Shown here one piece after another: positions 8,817-20,600 of a DNA stretch of 64,000 bases. The position numbers and the translations under genes were made by a program. The notes under the pieces were generated by a model. The model ran no database searches. It had not been told where the DNA came from and saw only the letters and a list, made by a program, of their open reading frames with translations. Within the stretch, counting starts at the first letter, position 1, and each line of letters starts with the position of its first letter. Source of the DNA: Leuctra nigra (lineage: Eukaryota; Arthropoda; Insecta; Plecoptera; Leuctridae); contig OW203768.1 of NCBI GenBank assembly GCA_934045905.1, forward strand, positions 32,393,060-32,457,059, written 5' to 3'.

Positions 8817-11385
8817 AGGCGCTCACAGGAACTCGTCGTGGCGTCAGGAGGTTCACAAGTTCCAGAACAAAACCATACAGACAACATTTGTTTTTAATAT
8901 AGAATAATTAGAGACATTTTGAATAACTGAAAAAAATCTTCAGGGGCCCTATTCTGGAACTATTAAATTTCCAATTCCACTTATTCCTTATTGTAAGTAG
9001 ATTCCATCAGATTGGAATTGGGAAAGCGTTCTAGAATAGGTAGGCCTCCAGGGTCAATCTAAATGTATACGAAACTTGAGCACATTGAAGCACTTAGTAT
9101 TGCCGGAGAATCGTACTCGACATTCGCGGGGCTCCTCAAAATTTAACTCCATTAATTGTATAAAGGTGGATTCACACGGCCGTTCCGAACTTCCCAAGTT
9201 TGCCAAAGTTCCGAATCGCCGTTCCAAAAACTCCTGTGTGAACTATGAAAAGATTCAAACTGCGAAGATTGAGTTTCAAACTTTCATAGTTCACACGGGG
9301 TTTTTGGAACGGCGATTCGGAACCAACTGGATATGTTCAAAATTAAGTTCAAAACTAAAAGTTTTGTGCTAGTTCAATCACGCGCATATTATTTCAATAC
9401 AAAAATACCTAATACCAGCTAACTTTCTAATGAGGAAAATCAATCACAATTTGATTTGGTATATCGTGTGTACATTTGGTTCTGAAGGATGTGTTATCTT
9501 GAAGCCACGACGAGACGACAGAACTGAGGCCAGAGACAAACTGCTGCCTCACAATCAACTGAACCCAAGCTTTAACGAGGCAGTTCTCTCACATTCAGCC
9601 TGTGAACTAGGTTATGACGCGTTGCGTTGCCACCAGGGTCGCGAGGGTCGACTTGTACTGCTCAGTTACATTGTCATTACATTGAATTATCCACAATCGA
9701 TGTTATCAGCGTATCGAAATACCCCCAAAAATCCATCTTATGACAAATCAAACGTTTCATCGTAAGTGACATGTTTTTTTCACCTTCCGTTATTTTGTTT
9801 CATTTTAGGACCAAAATATGAAGTAAACTTGCTGTTAAAAACTTTACAAATGGCAGAGCGCTTAGCGTATTCTTGAAGTGGCTCACCTGAAGTGCCATAT
9901 AGTCTGCTCAATCATTTGCCGCTGCCGGGTATTATGTCTCTCTGAGCTGCTCTCTCAAAGCACTCGCCTTCTCCGTGGTAGAACTCAGTGACGGCGAAGC
10001 AACGTCGGACAGACTATAGGCAGTATCTGGAGGAAGCAGCGAGCCTGGTGGCAGCGCGCGCACGTGTGCTCTGTCCGCTGTGGCTTCGGCCCGTGGGACG
10101 TGGCAAAGTCAGAGCGGGCAGACTGTACACACCATGTACGAGGAGGAGAATAAATCTGTGATTTGAATCATTTGCTGGAATGTATCTTTTTCATTCGTAC
10201 AATAATCTCTTCACTGGATTGTCCGTGAATTACCATATTTCAAAGATAGAACGTTGGAGACTCATTATCCTTGATAGACTAGAATATTTATTTTATAACC
10301 TTCTTCTATTTATTGTATATTTATTATTTATTATGACTATTGTATTATACTAAATTATTATAAGTTATTAAATACAGAGTGAAACTTGAAACGTGGTACT
10401 TATTGCAATTATTAGGTATTACTCTGGGTCCAGAATCACAAACCATAACCACGGGCGTACGGTTCACCTCTGGCACGAATTTAACAATAACTATGAGAAT
10501 AGAAATGATTAACAAACACCTGTGTAAAAGTGAGAATTCCAGACATTTCATTGGTTGATGCCATGACAATAATTGTTTATATTTTAGTAAACGATGGTTA
10601 GTATTAATCAAAGATTGTTAAAACCGTACCTAGGAGAGAATAATATATAAAGCAGTAAAAAAAGCTATATGTTCAACCCCTCGAAGGACATGCTTTGTGA
10701 ATCAGGTCCTGGAAGAATCCATCAAGTGGAACTTCATTCCTTTATCAAGGGAACTACTAACTTATGTATGTAAACATATTCATAAATGTTTTTAATAATT
10801 CTTAAATCCCTGAAGGTGGGTGAAAATGTCAAAGTGCAGCGTTGCCAATGTGCGTGTAATTGTCGAGATTGTAACACAACAGAGCTGTCAACGTGTTGAA
10901 CAGCGACACGGCAACAACGCCCCTTTGTATATTACTCTATACATGCCGGGGGCGTAATTAAAATTGATTGTGAGCAAACTGGATTACTTAGAATTTATGT
11001 ACTCATACCAAGTGTTACTTCATACATGGGCGCTGCCAGGAGAAACTACAAAATTTGTCATTAAATTTGTTATTTTAAGCAATGGGAAACTCAATGAAAC
11101 TCAATGTGCCCTGCACAGTTTCAAGAGGGTATGTGGTCTTAATTCCTCCAGTAGATCGTTTTAGGGGAATTTTGTACTTGAACCTCATTTGGAACTTTAA
11201 ATAAGCCTGGATATTTCGCGCCCATGCTGTTACCATGACGTCATAACAAATCAATATTTTCTGTATTCAATAATATTTTTTTTTGATACGACTCGCTGGA
11301 TCAATCTATATTACACTCTGGTGGCCAAGTTTTTAACTAGAATAATAATGAAACTCTACACTCATGATAACAGAAATAATACTTA
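8817..11385. other. Convergent intergenic region between flz and the DUF4485 gene
   Basis: No coding exon recognised. It includes the flz 3' UTR of unknown length, a foldback repeat at 9208-9322, an unusually GC-rich block at about 9900-10150 ending in a plus-strand AATAAA at 10149-10154 that could be a distal poly(A) signal, and otherwise AT-rich sequence. Open frames at 9076, 9430 and 10345 look like chance. Confidence 0.55.
9208..9322. repeat. Foldback repeat, 42-44 bp arms
   Basis: GTTCCGAATCGCCGTTCCAA at 9208 pairs with the reverse complement at 9303-9322, and the arms continue to AACTATGAAA / TTTCATAGTT. The spacer is about 30 bp. Flanking 9170-9190 (TTCACACGGCCGTTCCGAAC) repeats the same outer motif, typical of insect MITE ends. 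Confidence 0.75.
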
Positions 11386-11391
11386 TTTATT
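11386..11391 (-). terminator. Candidate poly(A) signal of DUF4485 gene
   Basis: AATAAA on the minus strand about 230 bp after the stop codon. No downstream element was checked. Confidence 0.4.
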
Positions 11392-11507
11392 TGTGATTGA
11401 AATATGTCGAGAGATTTGGTGGCAAGATTGTTATTGATATAGGTTGGCAGCCATGTTTCAAGATGGCAACTTGTTGAAGCTTTGACTGTAGGTTATGTGG
11501 TGAATAG

Positions 11508-11618
11508 AATCAAGATGGCTGGTAGGTTATGTTGGCAGTAGCATCAAGATGGCTGGTAGGTTATGTTGGCAGTAGTGTGAAGATGGCTGTTAGGTTGGCA
11601 GTATCAAGATGGCGGTGA
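11508..11618 (-). repeat. About 34-bp imperfect repeat in 3' UTR of DUF4485 gene
   Basis: Plus-strand reading: CAAGATGGCTGGTAGGTTAT occurs at about 11508 and 11542, then a shortened form at about 11578 and CAAGATGGCGG next to the stop codon. The array abuts the coding region. Confidence 0.7.
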
Positions 11619-12579
11619 CTACATGGTCGCCGCGAGCTTCGTGCTGCCCGCCTCGAGCGCCACAAACATGGCCGCGATCATCTCCTTGTGACTGTCGCGA
11701 TTGGCCACGACCTCCTCCAACTGCTTCAACAGCTGCGCGCGCTTCTCGTGTCGCATCTCCTCACTCATCAGCATGAACTGCTCGATGTCCTGCAACTTGC
11801 GCTGGAGCATGTCCAGCTGACAGCGCAGCGTCTTGATCTCGCACTCCTTCGTCTCGTCCTGTTTGCGCAGGAGCAGGAGCTTCAGCATGTTCTGCCGGCG
11901 CCAGTCGACGATGAAGTCCTCCTTGACGGTTTGCTCCTCGTCCTCGAACACCGCTGGGATGAGGATGCTCTTCATGTAGTCGACGGGGTCAGCGCGATAC
12001 TTCTTCCAGTTGAAGCCCGGCCATACTTTCTCCAGCCACTCCATGTTTATCTTGGTGTGATGACGCACTCTCTGGATCCAGTTGGTGCACTTCTCCCGCT
12101 GCTCGCACTGCTTCTGCGCCATCAGCTTCCCGATGTCGGCGTTGGCCATCTCGTGGCTGCGCTGGATGAAGTTCTTGACGAAGTGCTCGAGCTCGGAGTC
12201 GAGCGCCTTGCGGAGGACGTCGCCCTTGTCGTCGAGGTACGGCGCGACGGCGGCGATGAACTCAAACACGTCGACGTTGCAGCCGAGGCGCTCGATCATG
12301 TCGCAGAGAGGGCCGTCGTCTCTGCCGTCGTCTTTGCTGCCGAGGTCGTTGGGGAAGCTGACGTGGAGGTTCTCGCTGAAGAAGGTCTCGGCGGTCTGAC
12401 GGACTGGGGTGCGGGTGGGCTCGTTGACGGGCGCGACGGAGCTGCGGTCGGGACAGCCGCGGGCCATGCTGCTGTCGGCGTGGCCCAGAGGACCCGGCGG
12501 AGGCATCACGTCGAAGGGCGGGGGGACGGGGTCGTTGACCTTAAGACGCTTCAGCAACGTTAGCATCAAGTTGGCCCAC
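11619..12579 (-). CDS. DUF4485-like gene exon 2
   Basis: Codes residues 52-371, beginning WANLMLTLLKRLKVNDPV after the shared Arg codon and ending STKLAATM. GC-rich with an open frame on both strands; the plus-strand frame at 11688-12563 is a shadow, since only the minus frame splices to an upstream exon with a start. Confidence 0.8.
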
Positions 12580-13502
12580 CTGTAAAGATGGACATAATTA
12601 TACATTACATCTAACCACGTTCTATTGTGAATAATTGTGAATTGTGAATATCTATTGTGAATATTGTGTACAAGAATAATTGAAGCTACAAGTTAGCGTT
12701 TACTTAAAAGTTTCCTTATAAAATCTGGACGATTCTGGACGATTTAAAAATAACTCCTTCTTCTGCCACCATTTGTAATTTTCTAGGAAAAAAGGAAAAG
12801 TCTCCATTTCTTTGCAAAAAAGCTGTTTTGCATCGTCAAAATTCTATTAACTCATAAAACGCATACTTATCTAAAGAAATGAACACGTTTATGATTATTA
12901 TTTTGTTCTTCTCCTATGGTTCAGATTACCTAACACAAATTAAGACGTTCTTCTTCCATTATTAAGATAGCTAACAAAAATGAAGGCAGTTTCTACCACA
13001 AACGGAGGGATAAAACAATCACACACTTATTTATCTGGTAAAGCGTACGCTTTTTAAAACTTTTAAGCTGTGACATTCACAGCACGGGCATCCACAACCC
13101 GCGCCGTCGAGAGACTGATAACAGGTGGAGGGAGGTCGTCACACTAACCCCCAAACACCCCAGTCTCTCTGGCTCAACGGCAGCAACTAGCAGGACAAAG
13201 TTGAATGGTCAACCTTCTGGTTCACCGTCCTTCGGATGGGACGTTAAGCCGTTGCCCCCCTTGGTATCTTTCACAGAGTAGGCTACATGCCGGTACCGGG
13301 TTTCCTCTCCTCCCTTCTCACTAGTGGAGCCTGGCTGGAATGTTTACCTGTTCCTGTTGAGCTTGTCGGATTTATTGGAGTCGCTAGTGAGGAACTTCTC
13401 CAGCCACTTCTGTCCGATCTCGTTGTACGTGACGTCATCCATCTTGGGGGTCAGCATGATGTCGTTCAGATATCCGGCGAACACGTTGTCCTCGTTAGCC
13501 AT
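11619..13502 (-). CDS. DUF4485-like coiled-coil protein, 2 exons, 371 aa
   Basis: Exons 13348-13502 and 11619-12579; the junction AACAG|GTAAAC ... TTTACAG|GTGG joins in frame as NRNR-WANLM, giving 371 aa from ATG at 13502 to TAG at 11619. Residues about 5-85 (FAGYLNDIML, WLEKFL, NRNRWANLMLTLLKRL, PPFDVMPPPGPL) resemble the DUF4485 pattern of an N-terminal helical module ending in PF..PP.GPL. Residues about 86-130 are a polar linker. From about 140 the protein is helical; the last about 90 residues (LRKQDETKECEIKTLRCQLD and on) form a heptad-like coiled coil. No enzyme motif or membrane segment. Function unknown; family call is from memory of the pattern. Confidence 0.72.
12580..13347 (-). other. 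DUF4485-like gene intron (768 bp) with SINE
   Basis: GTAAAC at 13347 to TTTACAG at 12580. About 13075-13320 is a diverged copy of the same 5S/tRNA-like segment as in the 288-bp units (shares CAACCCGCGCCG, GAGAGACTGATAACAGGTGG, CCAAACACCCCAGTCTCTCTGG), followed by CCTTCGGATGGGACGTTAAG. Confidence 0.7.
13348..13502 (-). CDS. DUF4485-like gene exon 1
   Basis: ATG at 13500-13502 starts MANEDNVFAGYLNDIMLTPK and continues MDDVTYNEIGQKWLEKFLTS; 51 codons plus 2 nt, donor ACAG|GTAAAC. An in-frame upstream TTG/ATG-like extension exists but MANED is the first true Met. Confidence 0.72.
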
Positions 13503-14005
13503 TCTTAAACACGTCACTAGATACACTCACGGAGAATTTACAAGTCTTTCTTACGAGACCGAGACGAGATTCATATAAAATGTCGTTGCTATGTTACAGG
13601 GACAGAATGTTCCGATTGTTCACAATAATCAACATCGAAGTTTTCAAATAAAAAACTAACAATCAAAATATCGTATAGATGTTAATAATAAAATAATTGC
13701 CAAGAGTAGTGGATTAGAATCCAAATAAAAAGGTTTCATTACGTGTGGATATATTTCCTTACTCTCGTGGTGTTGATTGTAAAGTGGCATTCAAAGTTGG
13801 AGAATTTTGCTTCTACCGATCATTTGAAAATGTTAAATAAATTACGGGCTACTTTCTTTAAAAAAAAATAGCTTTAAGCTTATAAACCGTTTGATAAATA
13901 GCAAATAAATAGTAATTAATAGTTAACAGTTTAAGCTTAGAGTTAGTAACTTAAAAATGTCTTAAGAAGTAAATTTAACTTTAACTCAACTATAATTTGA
14001 TTTAT
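13503..14005. other. AT-rich spacer upstream of DUF4485-like gene
   Basis: Should hold its promoter. No clear TATA/Inr pair was picked out. Confidence 0.4.
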
Positions 14006-14006
14006 T

Positions 14007-14328
14007 AAGCCTGAATTACACGGTTCAAGTTTACTTGAAGAGGTTGAATTCAACCCTTGATTTCAAGTAAACTTGAAAGGGAATTTAGACGATTTAATGT
14101 TTATTGTTGATTGAAGTTGCGGTGAAATTAACAATTTCTTGAAGTATTTCAAGACTTGAAGGAAAATAGTACATGTTTTAATTGAAAGGGCTGGAGAGAT
14201 GTCTTGAATTCAAGACTTGGACGCGTGTTAAATGCTTCAATGTTTTCATTTAGACGATCCAAGTCTTGAATTCAACCCCCTTGAAAGGGTTGACTTCAAG
14301 GAAACTTGAATCGTGTAATTCAGCCTTT
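14007..14328. mobile_element. MITE, about 322 bp, long inverted ends
   Basis: Left AAGCCTGAATTACACGGTTC, right (reverse-complemented) AAGGCTGAATTACACGATTC, both followed by AAGTTTNCTTGAAG. The interior is rich in CTTGAA/TTCAAG words in both orientations. No open frame. Confidence 0.75.
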
Positions 14329-15589
14329 AGAAGGGGTTCATTTCATTGATTTTATTAAATTTCAAAGTTTCTCAGCATAGAAAAAGACTGGTTCGAGAGG
14401 TAGGTACAAGAAGATAATAAGTAGACTTAAAGTGAGCAACAGCATACTATCCCTGTAGTATGATCGCTCTCCCCCGACCAAAATTGAAAGATCGGCGAAA
14501 CAATCGAATTGATAACCGCCCAATCAGAGCAATTGTCAATGCAATCTGACTCACTCAAGTAGTGAGCTCCTATTTCATTGATTATTCATTGACAGCATTC
14601 AATTCCTATTTATTCGTTGATCTAGTGGAGCGGTCGCTCCACGCCAGCCAAGTCGTACGGCGCGCGCACACTCTCATATAAAGGCTGGAGCAAACCCACT
14701 TTTACTGTAAGCATCAAAGTGGCATTTTCGGCCTACTGGATCTTAAAATTGAGAAATCTCACATTGTTGCGAAATATCTTAATTTCGAGCTATGGCCCAC
14801 CCTACAACATATACCAAATTTGGGAACAATAGGTTACGCCCTTTGCGCGCTAGAGGGCCGTGAAAACAGTGTTTTAGGGCGGTTTTCATAATCAGTAATC
14901 ATAGTAGTAGGCTGGAGCTAAAATCCGGTAAACAGGCCACAGCCTAAACGGCTGAACCGATTGATCTCACATTTTTACCACGTGTGCACTTTCGGCGTCT
15001 GATTTAACCTTGTCCCCATGAATTTTTTGTGCCGCCATTTTGAAACCGGAAGTGACGTCATATCTCGTCAACGGTTGGACCGATCGGAACGAAATTTGCG
15101 CTAATCGTTTCAGACGGTCATCTATATGGATTATCAATATCAAAAGACTGAACATTATTTTAAATAAACCGGAAATGACGTCATGAAATTTAATATACAT
15201 CGATTTGCATTTCAGCAACAACTGTTGATCCGATTGTCTTGATATTTATGTAACGTTTGTACTTTTGATATTTCATTTGACTTGTTATAAAACCAACCGG
15301 AAACCGCCATTTTGAAACCGGAAGTGACATCATGTCTCAAAAACGGCTAAACAGATTAGAACAAAACCAGCGCTAAACGATTTAGACGGTCAACTTTATG
15401 TAATCAGTAATATTTGATGATTCAAATATCGAAACCGGAAATGACGTCACACATTTTATGACCTATACCGGAAATGACGTCATAAATATGCTAAATGACG
15501 CTAAATTCACCACTTTATACTTTAAAATAGATATAAGTAAACGTACTTTGTAAATAATTATAAATTCAAGGTTGCAGTGTTCTCGGCGG

Positions 15590-16010
15590 CCATTTTTAAA
15601 ACCGGAAGTGACGTCATATATCGTAAACGGTTGTACCGATTGCAACCTAAGTTTGGAAATGTGTTGTACTAATAATTATGAATTTAAGACGACATTATTT
15701 TCGGCCGCCATTGTTAAAACCGGAAGTGACGTCATATATCGAAAATGGCTGTACCGATTGCAACCAAATTTTGGAAATGTGTTGTACTAATAATTATGAA
15801 TTCAAGACGACATTATTTTCGGCCGCCATTGTTAAAACCGGAAGTGACGTCATATATCAAAAACGGCTGTACCGATTGCAACCAAATTTTGGAAATGTGT
15901 AGGAGTAATAATTATGAATTCAAGACGACATTATTTTCGGCCGCCATTGCTAAAACCGGAAGTGACGTCATATATCGAAAACGGCTGGACCGATTGTAAC
16001 GAAACTTAAA
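15590..16010. repeat. About 118-bp ETS/CRE tandem units in HPE 1
   Basis: Near-identical units with ACCGGAAGTGACGTCATATA at about 15601, 15719, 15837 and 15955, each followed by AAACGGCTGTACCGATTGCA and preceded by TCGGCCGCCATT. Older, more diverged units extend left to 15030. The frame stays open through the array but the translation is only the repeat. Confidence 0.85.
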
Positions 16011-16865
16011 GCTATTCTTCTTGGATAATTATTTTAATCTTATATACCAAACGCAACTTTTCTAAGTATCCAAATCGGCATAGGCGTATTTTTTTAAAGA
16101 AATAAGTTCTTGCACGGACACAAGCTGTGCTACAAGCTGTATGAATAAACTAACAAAAGAAGTGATATCCCAGAAAAAAACACTCCGTGTAAAAAAGGCA
16201 GCCAAGTCTCTTTACTTTAAAAAAATTCAACACCGAAAAGGAGTGATATCAAAAAAGGAGCCAAGTCAATGACATTTCCAAATATTTAATCGTATCTTTG
16301 AAATAAAAGTATAAACACCGAGAAATACTTTACAAAAGGACTTGGCGCATCGTTTTTTTAAAGACATTTTTCTATTCATAAGCATGTGCCATTTATATAC
16401 AACCGTCATTTTGAATGTTTAGAATAATAGGGAAACATCTTTCAATTAGGTACATATTATACATACCTTCTGTAAAATATTTTCTATATGAATATATACG
16501 CTATGAAACTTGTTGTCTATGCTTTCTATAAATATACACAATAGTTATCTTCGTAATATTGTTTCGTGGTGAATATAATTAAGTCTCATCATGCGTTATA
16601 CCTTCTCATCATGTAACAATTTCTATTAATACACATTTTATAAAAATACATTTCACAAAGAAGACAGTCATATTGAATTTCTATTAAAAAATTTAACTTT
16701 ATACACTTGACACTTCAAAAATATATAATTGTGTTCCATTAGTTAGTAATTTTTTGACAACGTTTCATGATTTCCTTCAGTCAAGATCAAATTATGAAAA
16801 GATACCAGTCTAATATCGCCATATTAACAGTACTGCAAGAATATGTATGAGCCCACTTCCAATTG

Positions 16866-17055
16866 ATATGAAGGGATGTGTGTTGTGAAAAATATCCGAC
16901 CGAACCGGGGCACGAACTTGGGACCTCTCACTTGCCGGGCGAGAGCTCTACCAACTGAGCTACCCGATCGGACGGGCGGACATTAGACACAACACACTGA
17001 TGAGGATCCTGACTCCTGACTCCATGGAAGTTTTCCAAAGAAACCTACATTCTCA
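16866..17055 (-). mobile_element. SINE-B insertion in HPE 1, 13-bp TSD
   Basis: 190 bp bounded by direct repeats CCACTTCCAATTG at 16853-16865 and 17056-17068. The equivalent place in HPE 4 (about 29020) and HPE 5 (about 31655) has a single CACTTCCAATTG (or complement) with no insert, so this is a filled site with two empty sites. The tRNA-like part is near the middle, not at the end. Confidence 0.88.
16897..16969 (-). tRNA. tRNA-Ala(GGC)-like core of SINE-B copy 2
   Basis: 73-nt counterpart of 7121-7193 with the same acceptor, D and anticodon arms. The T arm is degraded (GTTCGTGCCCC instead of a proper B box). Not a functional tRNA. Confidence 0.45.
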
Positions 17056-17310
17056 CCACTTCCAATTGTTATGTAATTCTTTCACCCTTATATTACTTAT
17101 ATATTACAGCATAAAATCATGCTTCTATCGCCATTGACAAAACTATAAAATAGTCATTACTAAAAGTAGCTTGATTCATAGATTCTGGCTCTAATAGAAA
17201 GAGGAAAATGTACCTACTTGTAAATTTCTTTCCACTTTTAGGATAGAATGATGTCTTTAAAAAAACGATGCGCCAAGTCCTTTTGTAAAGTATTTCTCGG
17301 TGTTTATACT

Positions 17311-17316
17311 TTTATT
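17311..17316 (-). terminator. Candidate poly(A) signal of lipase gene, inside HPE 1
   Basis: Minus-strand AATAAA about 180 bp after the lipase stop and inside the HPE 1 foldback arm. No AATAAA was seen in the 45 bp of unique sequence between stop and element. Confidence 0.4.
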
Positions 17317-17493
17317 TCAAAGATACGATTAAATATTTGGAAATGTCATTGACTTGGCTCCTTTTTTGATATCACTCCTTTTCGGTGTTGAATTTTTTTA
17401 AAGTAAAGAGACTTGGCTGCCTTTTTTACACGGAGTGTTTTTTTCTGGGATCGTTTTTACTTTATAATATTAAAGCGAATGAATGCATACATG

Positions 17494-17643
17494 TTATGCT
17501 GAGTTCATAATTGATAATAATTTGTCGTAAAGAATCTCCTTGACTCTTTTCGATACTACAAAGTCCAGGTGGTTGAACGTGTCGTCAGGAACAAGGAACA
17601 AGCCGACTTTGTTCGTCAGCTGAGCGTACAGTTTCTTCACATC
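17494..17643 (-). CDS. Lipase terminal exon: catalytic His
   Basis: Acceptor TTTCAG|GAT. Codes [20 protein letters not shown], then DTFNHLDF with the catalytic His, and ends [11 protein letters not shown] at 17494. 49 codons plus stop, phase 0. Confidence 0.85.
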   Translation of the reverse strand, partial: DVKKLYAQLTNKVGLFLVPDDTFNHLDFVVSKRVKEILYDKLLSIMNSA

Positions 17644-20600
17644 CTGAAACCACATCCTGAATTAGTCATTCATTCAATTATAGTTTAGACATCTCTCAGA
17701 CAATATTGTGTCATACCGCTGTATAGAGGAAGATTTACTATATCATCACGTGCAATTTGAACAATATATTTCAATGAATACCCAATTTCCCAATACAAAT
17801 AAAATCCCACTACTTTTAGTACGGCCCAAAACGCACATTTTCTTACTCACCAAATCGGGAAGTTACCTATCTAGTTTGATTTACTCAATAATGTAATGAT
17901 AAGGAAAACTCCAGTAAGGCGCAAGCGCGAGTGATTTGCTGCTTTTGCAGACACGCTTTTGGAGGTACGATTAGGGACGAAATGGGTGGACGAAATTATT
18001 TACACTTTTAATCATGGTCAGATAAGAGACAAACTTAGTGTTTTTCCTAGGTACATTTTACCAAGTCTAAAGTAATTACATTTGATCGTATATTAATCAC
18101 TTAGTAATAAAATTTACAACCATATTTTGATTCGATAATTAGAACTTATTAATTGATTTATTTTTTATGACTTAGCTTATTTTTTTATCAGCTGCGTGCC
18201 GTATAAAAAAGTGCCCAAGTAACAACCTTAAACAACACACTAGTAAAATGTGCGATCAATTAGTTCACGGGTTTGGTCTCCACTCTCCACTCCATTCGTA
18301 TCCAAAAAAGCATTGTTTGCCGTGGTTTTGTTGAATAACCGGCGAAAAATTAAAGAGAAGTGCTCCTAACATACAATTCGACTGTTTATGTGAACACTAT
18401 CCGAGTTACACCCACTTATAAAACATCTTATTATAAGTCAATTACCCCACCTGAGTCGCAACGAGCCAGTCGTTGGAGCTGTAGTGGAACGACATGGGAC
18501 ACGTGATCTTGCTGACGTCATATGCCGGGGGTTTGGACTGACCGTAGTGTCTCATGTTCGTGCGTGTGGGGAAGTCGTACTTGGCGAACTCCGCGACATT
18601 CACCAGCTGGACGTAGTGGCAGACATTCCTGCTGGAGGCTCCAGCAGGGTAGTGGGAAGTGGAGAAGGAGAGGGCCGTCTGGAAGAACATAACATTGGAG
18701 ATTACTTGAAAACGTTTGCAATAATTCTTTGATAAAGGAGCCATTGTGTGAAATTAAACTAGGAAAACGCTCTGTGCAAGGCGTTGATGAGTGAGCCTTC
18801 GTATTGTATGCGATTTGAACTGCGTTTGCAAGTCTCAGCTCTACAGGCCTTGGAACTGAAGGATCAAGAAAGCAGTGATAAAATAAATGAAATTCTCGGA
18901 ATAATATTTTCAAATATTTCAAGATTGCAAGGCAGTGGTGACGGTTTGTTCCGATGAAAGTGCTTTGGTCGTCCACACTACACCAATGGCAAACAAGACC
19001 AACCCGAAAACGAATATAACCGCGCTGCCAGCTACATCTTCGCAGTCGCCGCCAGAAGAGGGAAGTAAAGCTTCCGAAACGTGCCGAACGGCCCTTGTCA
19101 GGACCACCAGCACTTTCATCGGAACAAACCGTCACCACTGCCTTGCTATCACGCGATGGTTCCGAAAACGTCCACGATATTTCAAGAGAAGAAAAAGTCC
19201 ATAAAATGACAATAACTTTTGAAGATAAACATAGATTATTCTGTAAATGACCAAAAATAACTAAAATTTTGGTCTCAATGGCCATGTAAAGTTTAAAGTT
19301 GATCAGTCTAACGGTTCCAGTTTAAATGTCTAAAATTACAGGATAAATATATTTTATTTCTAACCAATCAACGGATTTCCATGAAATTTATAACAAAAAA
19401 CTATAAGACGGTCTCAAAGACTGAACAAAATCGTTTTGATAGGTCAAACGGTGTGAACTACATGCCATTTTCAATTATCAACCAATCATAGGATCATGTT
19501 CAAAAACAGTATGGCCAGTTTCTGGATGTGCACGATTTGCTAGCTTGGTAGGTATAATCAATTCTTCGACAACCAAATTGGAGCAAAATATCAGATCGAT
19601 CTGTTAAACGGATTGATATGGACAGTGTGGGCAAACACACCGCTTGATTACCATGTTGGCGTTCAACAAATCGATGCCTGTTGATCATTGCCGAGCACAT
19701 CGCCTGTATCGGTGACGCACACAACGCGTATCCCAGCATCCCGAACAGTCGGCTGTGTGGTAGGAACTCGTTCGGCCCGATCAGTGTGTCAAATGTGCGT
19801 TGCAAGTTTATCTGGAAGAATCACAATATATCGAACACAAGTGAAATCGCTCTGTAACGCGTTGGAAAGCGAGCAGGGACGGCGCTAGGGGTGGGCGCAG
19901 GTAGACAATCCCAAAATTGTATACTGCACACCCTCTGCCCAACCAAAAATAATCGAAGATTTTTTTTTATTATTATATTTTGAATTATGATTTTTGAATA
20001 AGTAAAATCAAATAACACACATTGAATAATTTTCTAAATTTACTCCGCATTTAAGTTGTAGGCCGTTAGTGTAAACCATACCAGAAAAAACACTCCGTGT
20101 AAAAATACCAGCCAAGTCTCTTTAACTATAAAAAAAATAGAAGAAATCTAAAAATTCAGCACTGAAAAGGAGTGATATCAAAAAAGGAGCCAAGTCAACG
20201 AATTTTCCAAATTTTAATCGTAACATTGAAATAAAAATATCAACCCCCGAGAAATACTTAAAAAAAGGACTTGGCGCATCGTTTTTTTAAAGACACTTTT
20301 CTATCCTAAAAGTATAGGAAGAACTCTACAAGGATATTTTCCTGAGTATATCACATTCATTATCGACGAATCATACTACGTTTTAATATAACTAGTACTC
20401 TTACCTACTGGCAGTTTTGGTATTTTGTCAATATTCAGAGGAAATAAACGGATAAACGAATAACGAATAAACGGGAGCGGCCTAGTCTATTCGTTATTGC
20501 CACTATTTCTAGGGTCATATTAATCAATCATACTTCTCAATATCGTGACTGAGGGAAATAGCGAAAGCGCTCATTACAAGAAGGCCGTCAATGAGATTTG

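Larger units (their letters stand above)
14622..17449 (-). mobile_element. HPE copy 1 (hairpin-ended non-coding element)
   Basis: In element orientation (minus) it starts CCCAGAAAAAAACACTCC at 17449 and ends with the hairpin GTGGAGCG-AC-CGCTCCAC then CTAG at 14622. A 200-bp foldback (16172-16375 with 17240-17449) surrounds an AT-rich loop that contains a SINE-B insertion. The array zone 15030-15990 has eight exact TGACGTCA sites. The element lies 45 bp downstream of the lipase stop codon. No coding capacity. Confidence 0.8.
16172..17449. repeat. Terminal foldback of HPE 1 (about 205-bp arms)
   Basis: 16172-16375 and 17240-17449 are near-perfect inverted copies, each with three GCCAAGTC/GACTTGGC words and ATTTAATCGTATCTTTGAA. 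Loop about 865 bp. Confidence 0.85.

Noticed and set aside
11688..12563. 291-aa plus-strand frame
   Set aside because: Antisense shadow of the GC-rich DUF4485-like exon; only the minus strand splices to a start exon.
15572..15999. Overlapping frames coding [20 protein letters not shown] repeats
   Set aside because: Translation of the 118-bp ETS/CRE units; the frame is shared among non-coding HPE copies and breaks wherever a unit changes length.
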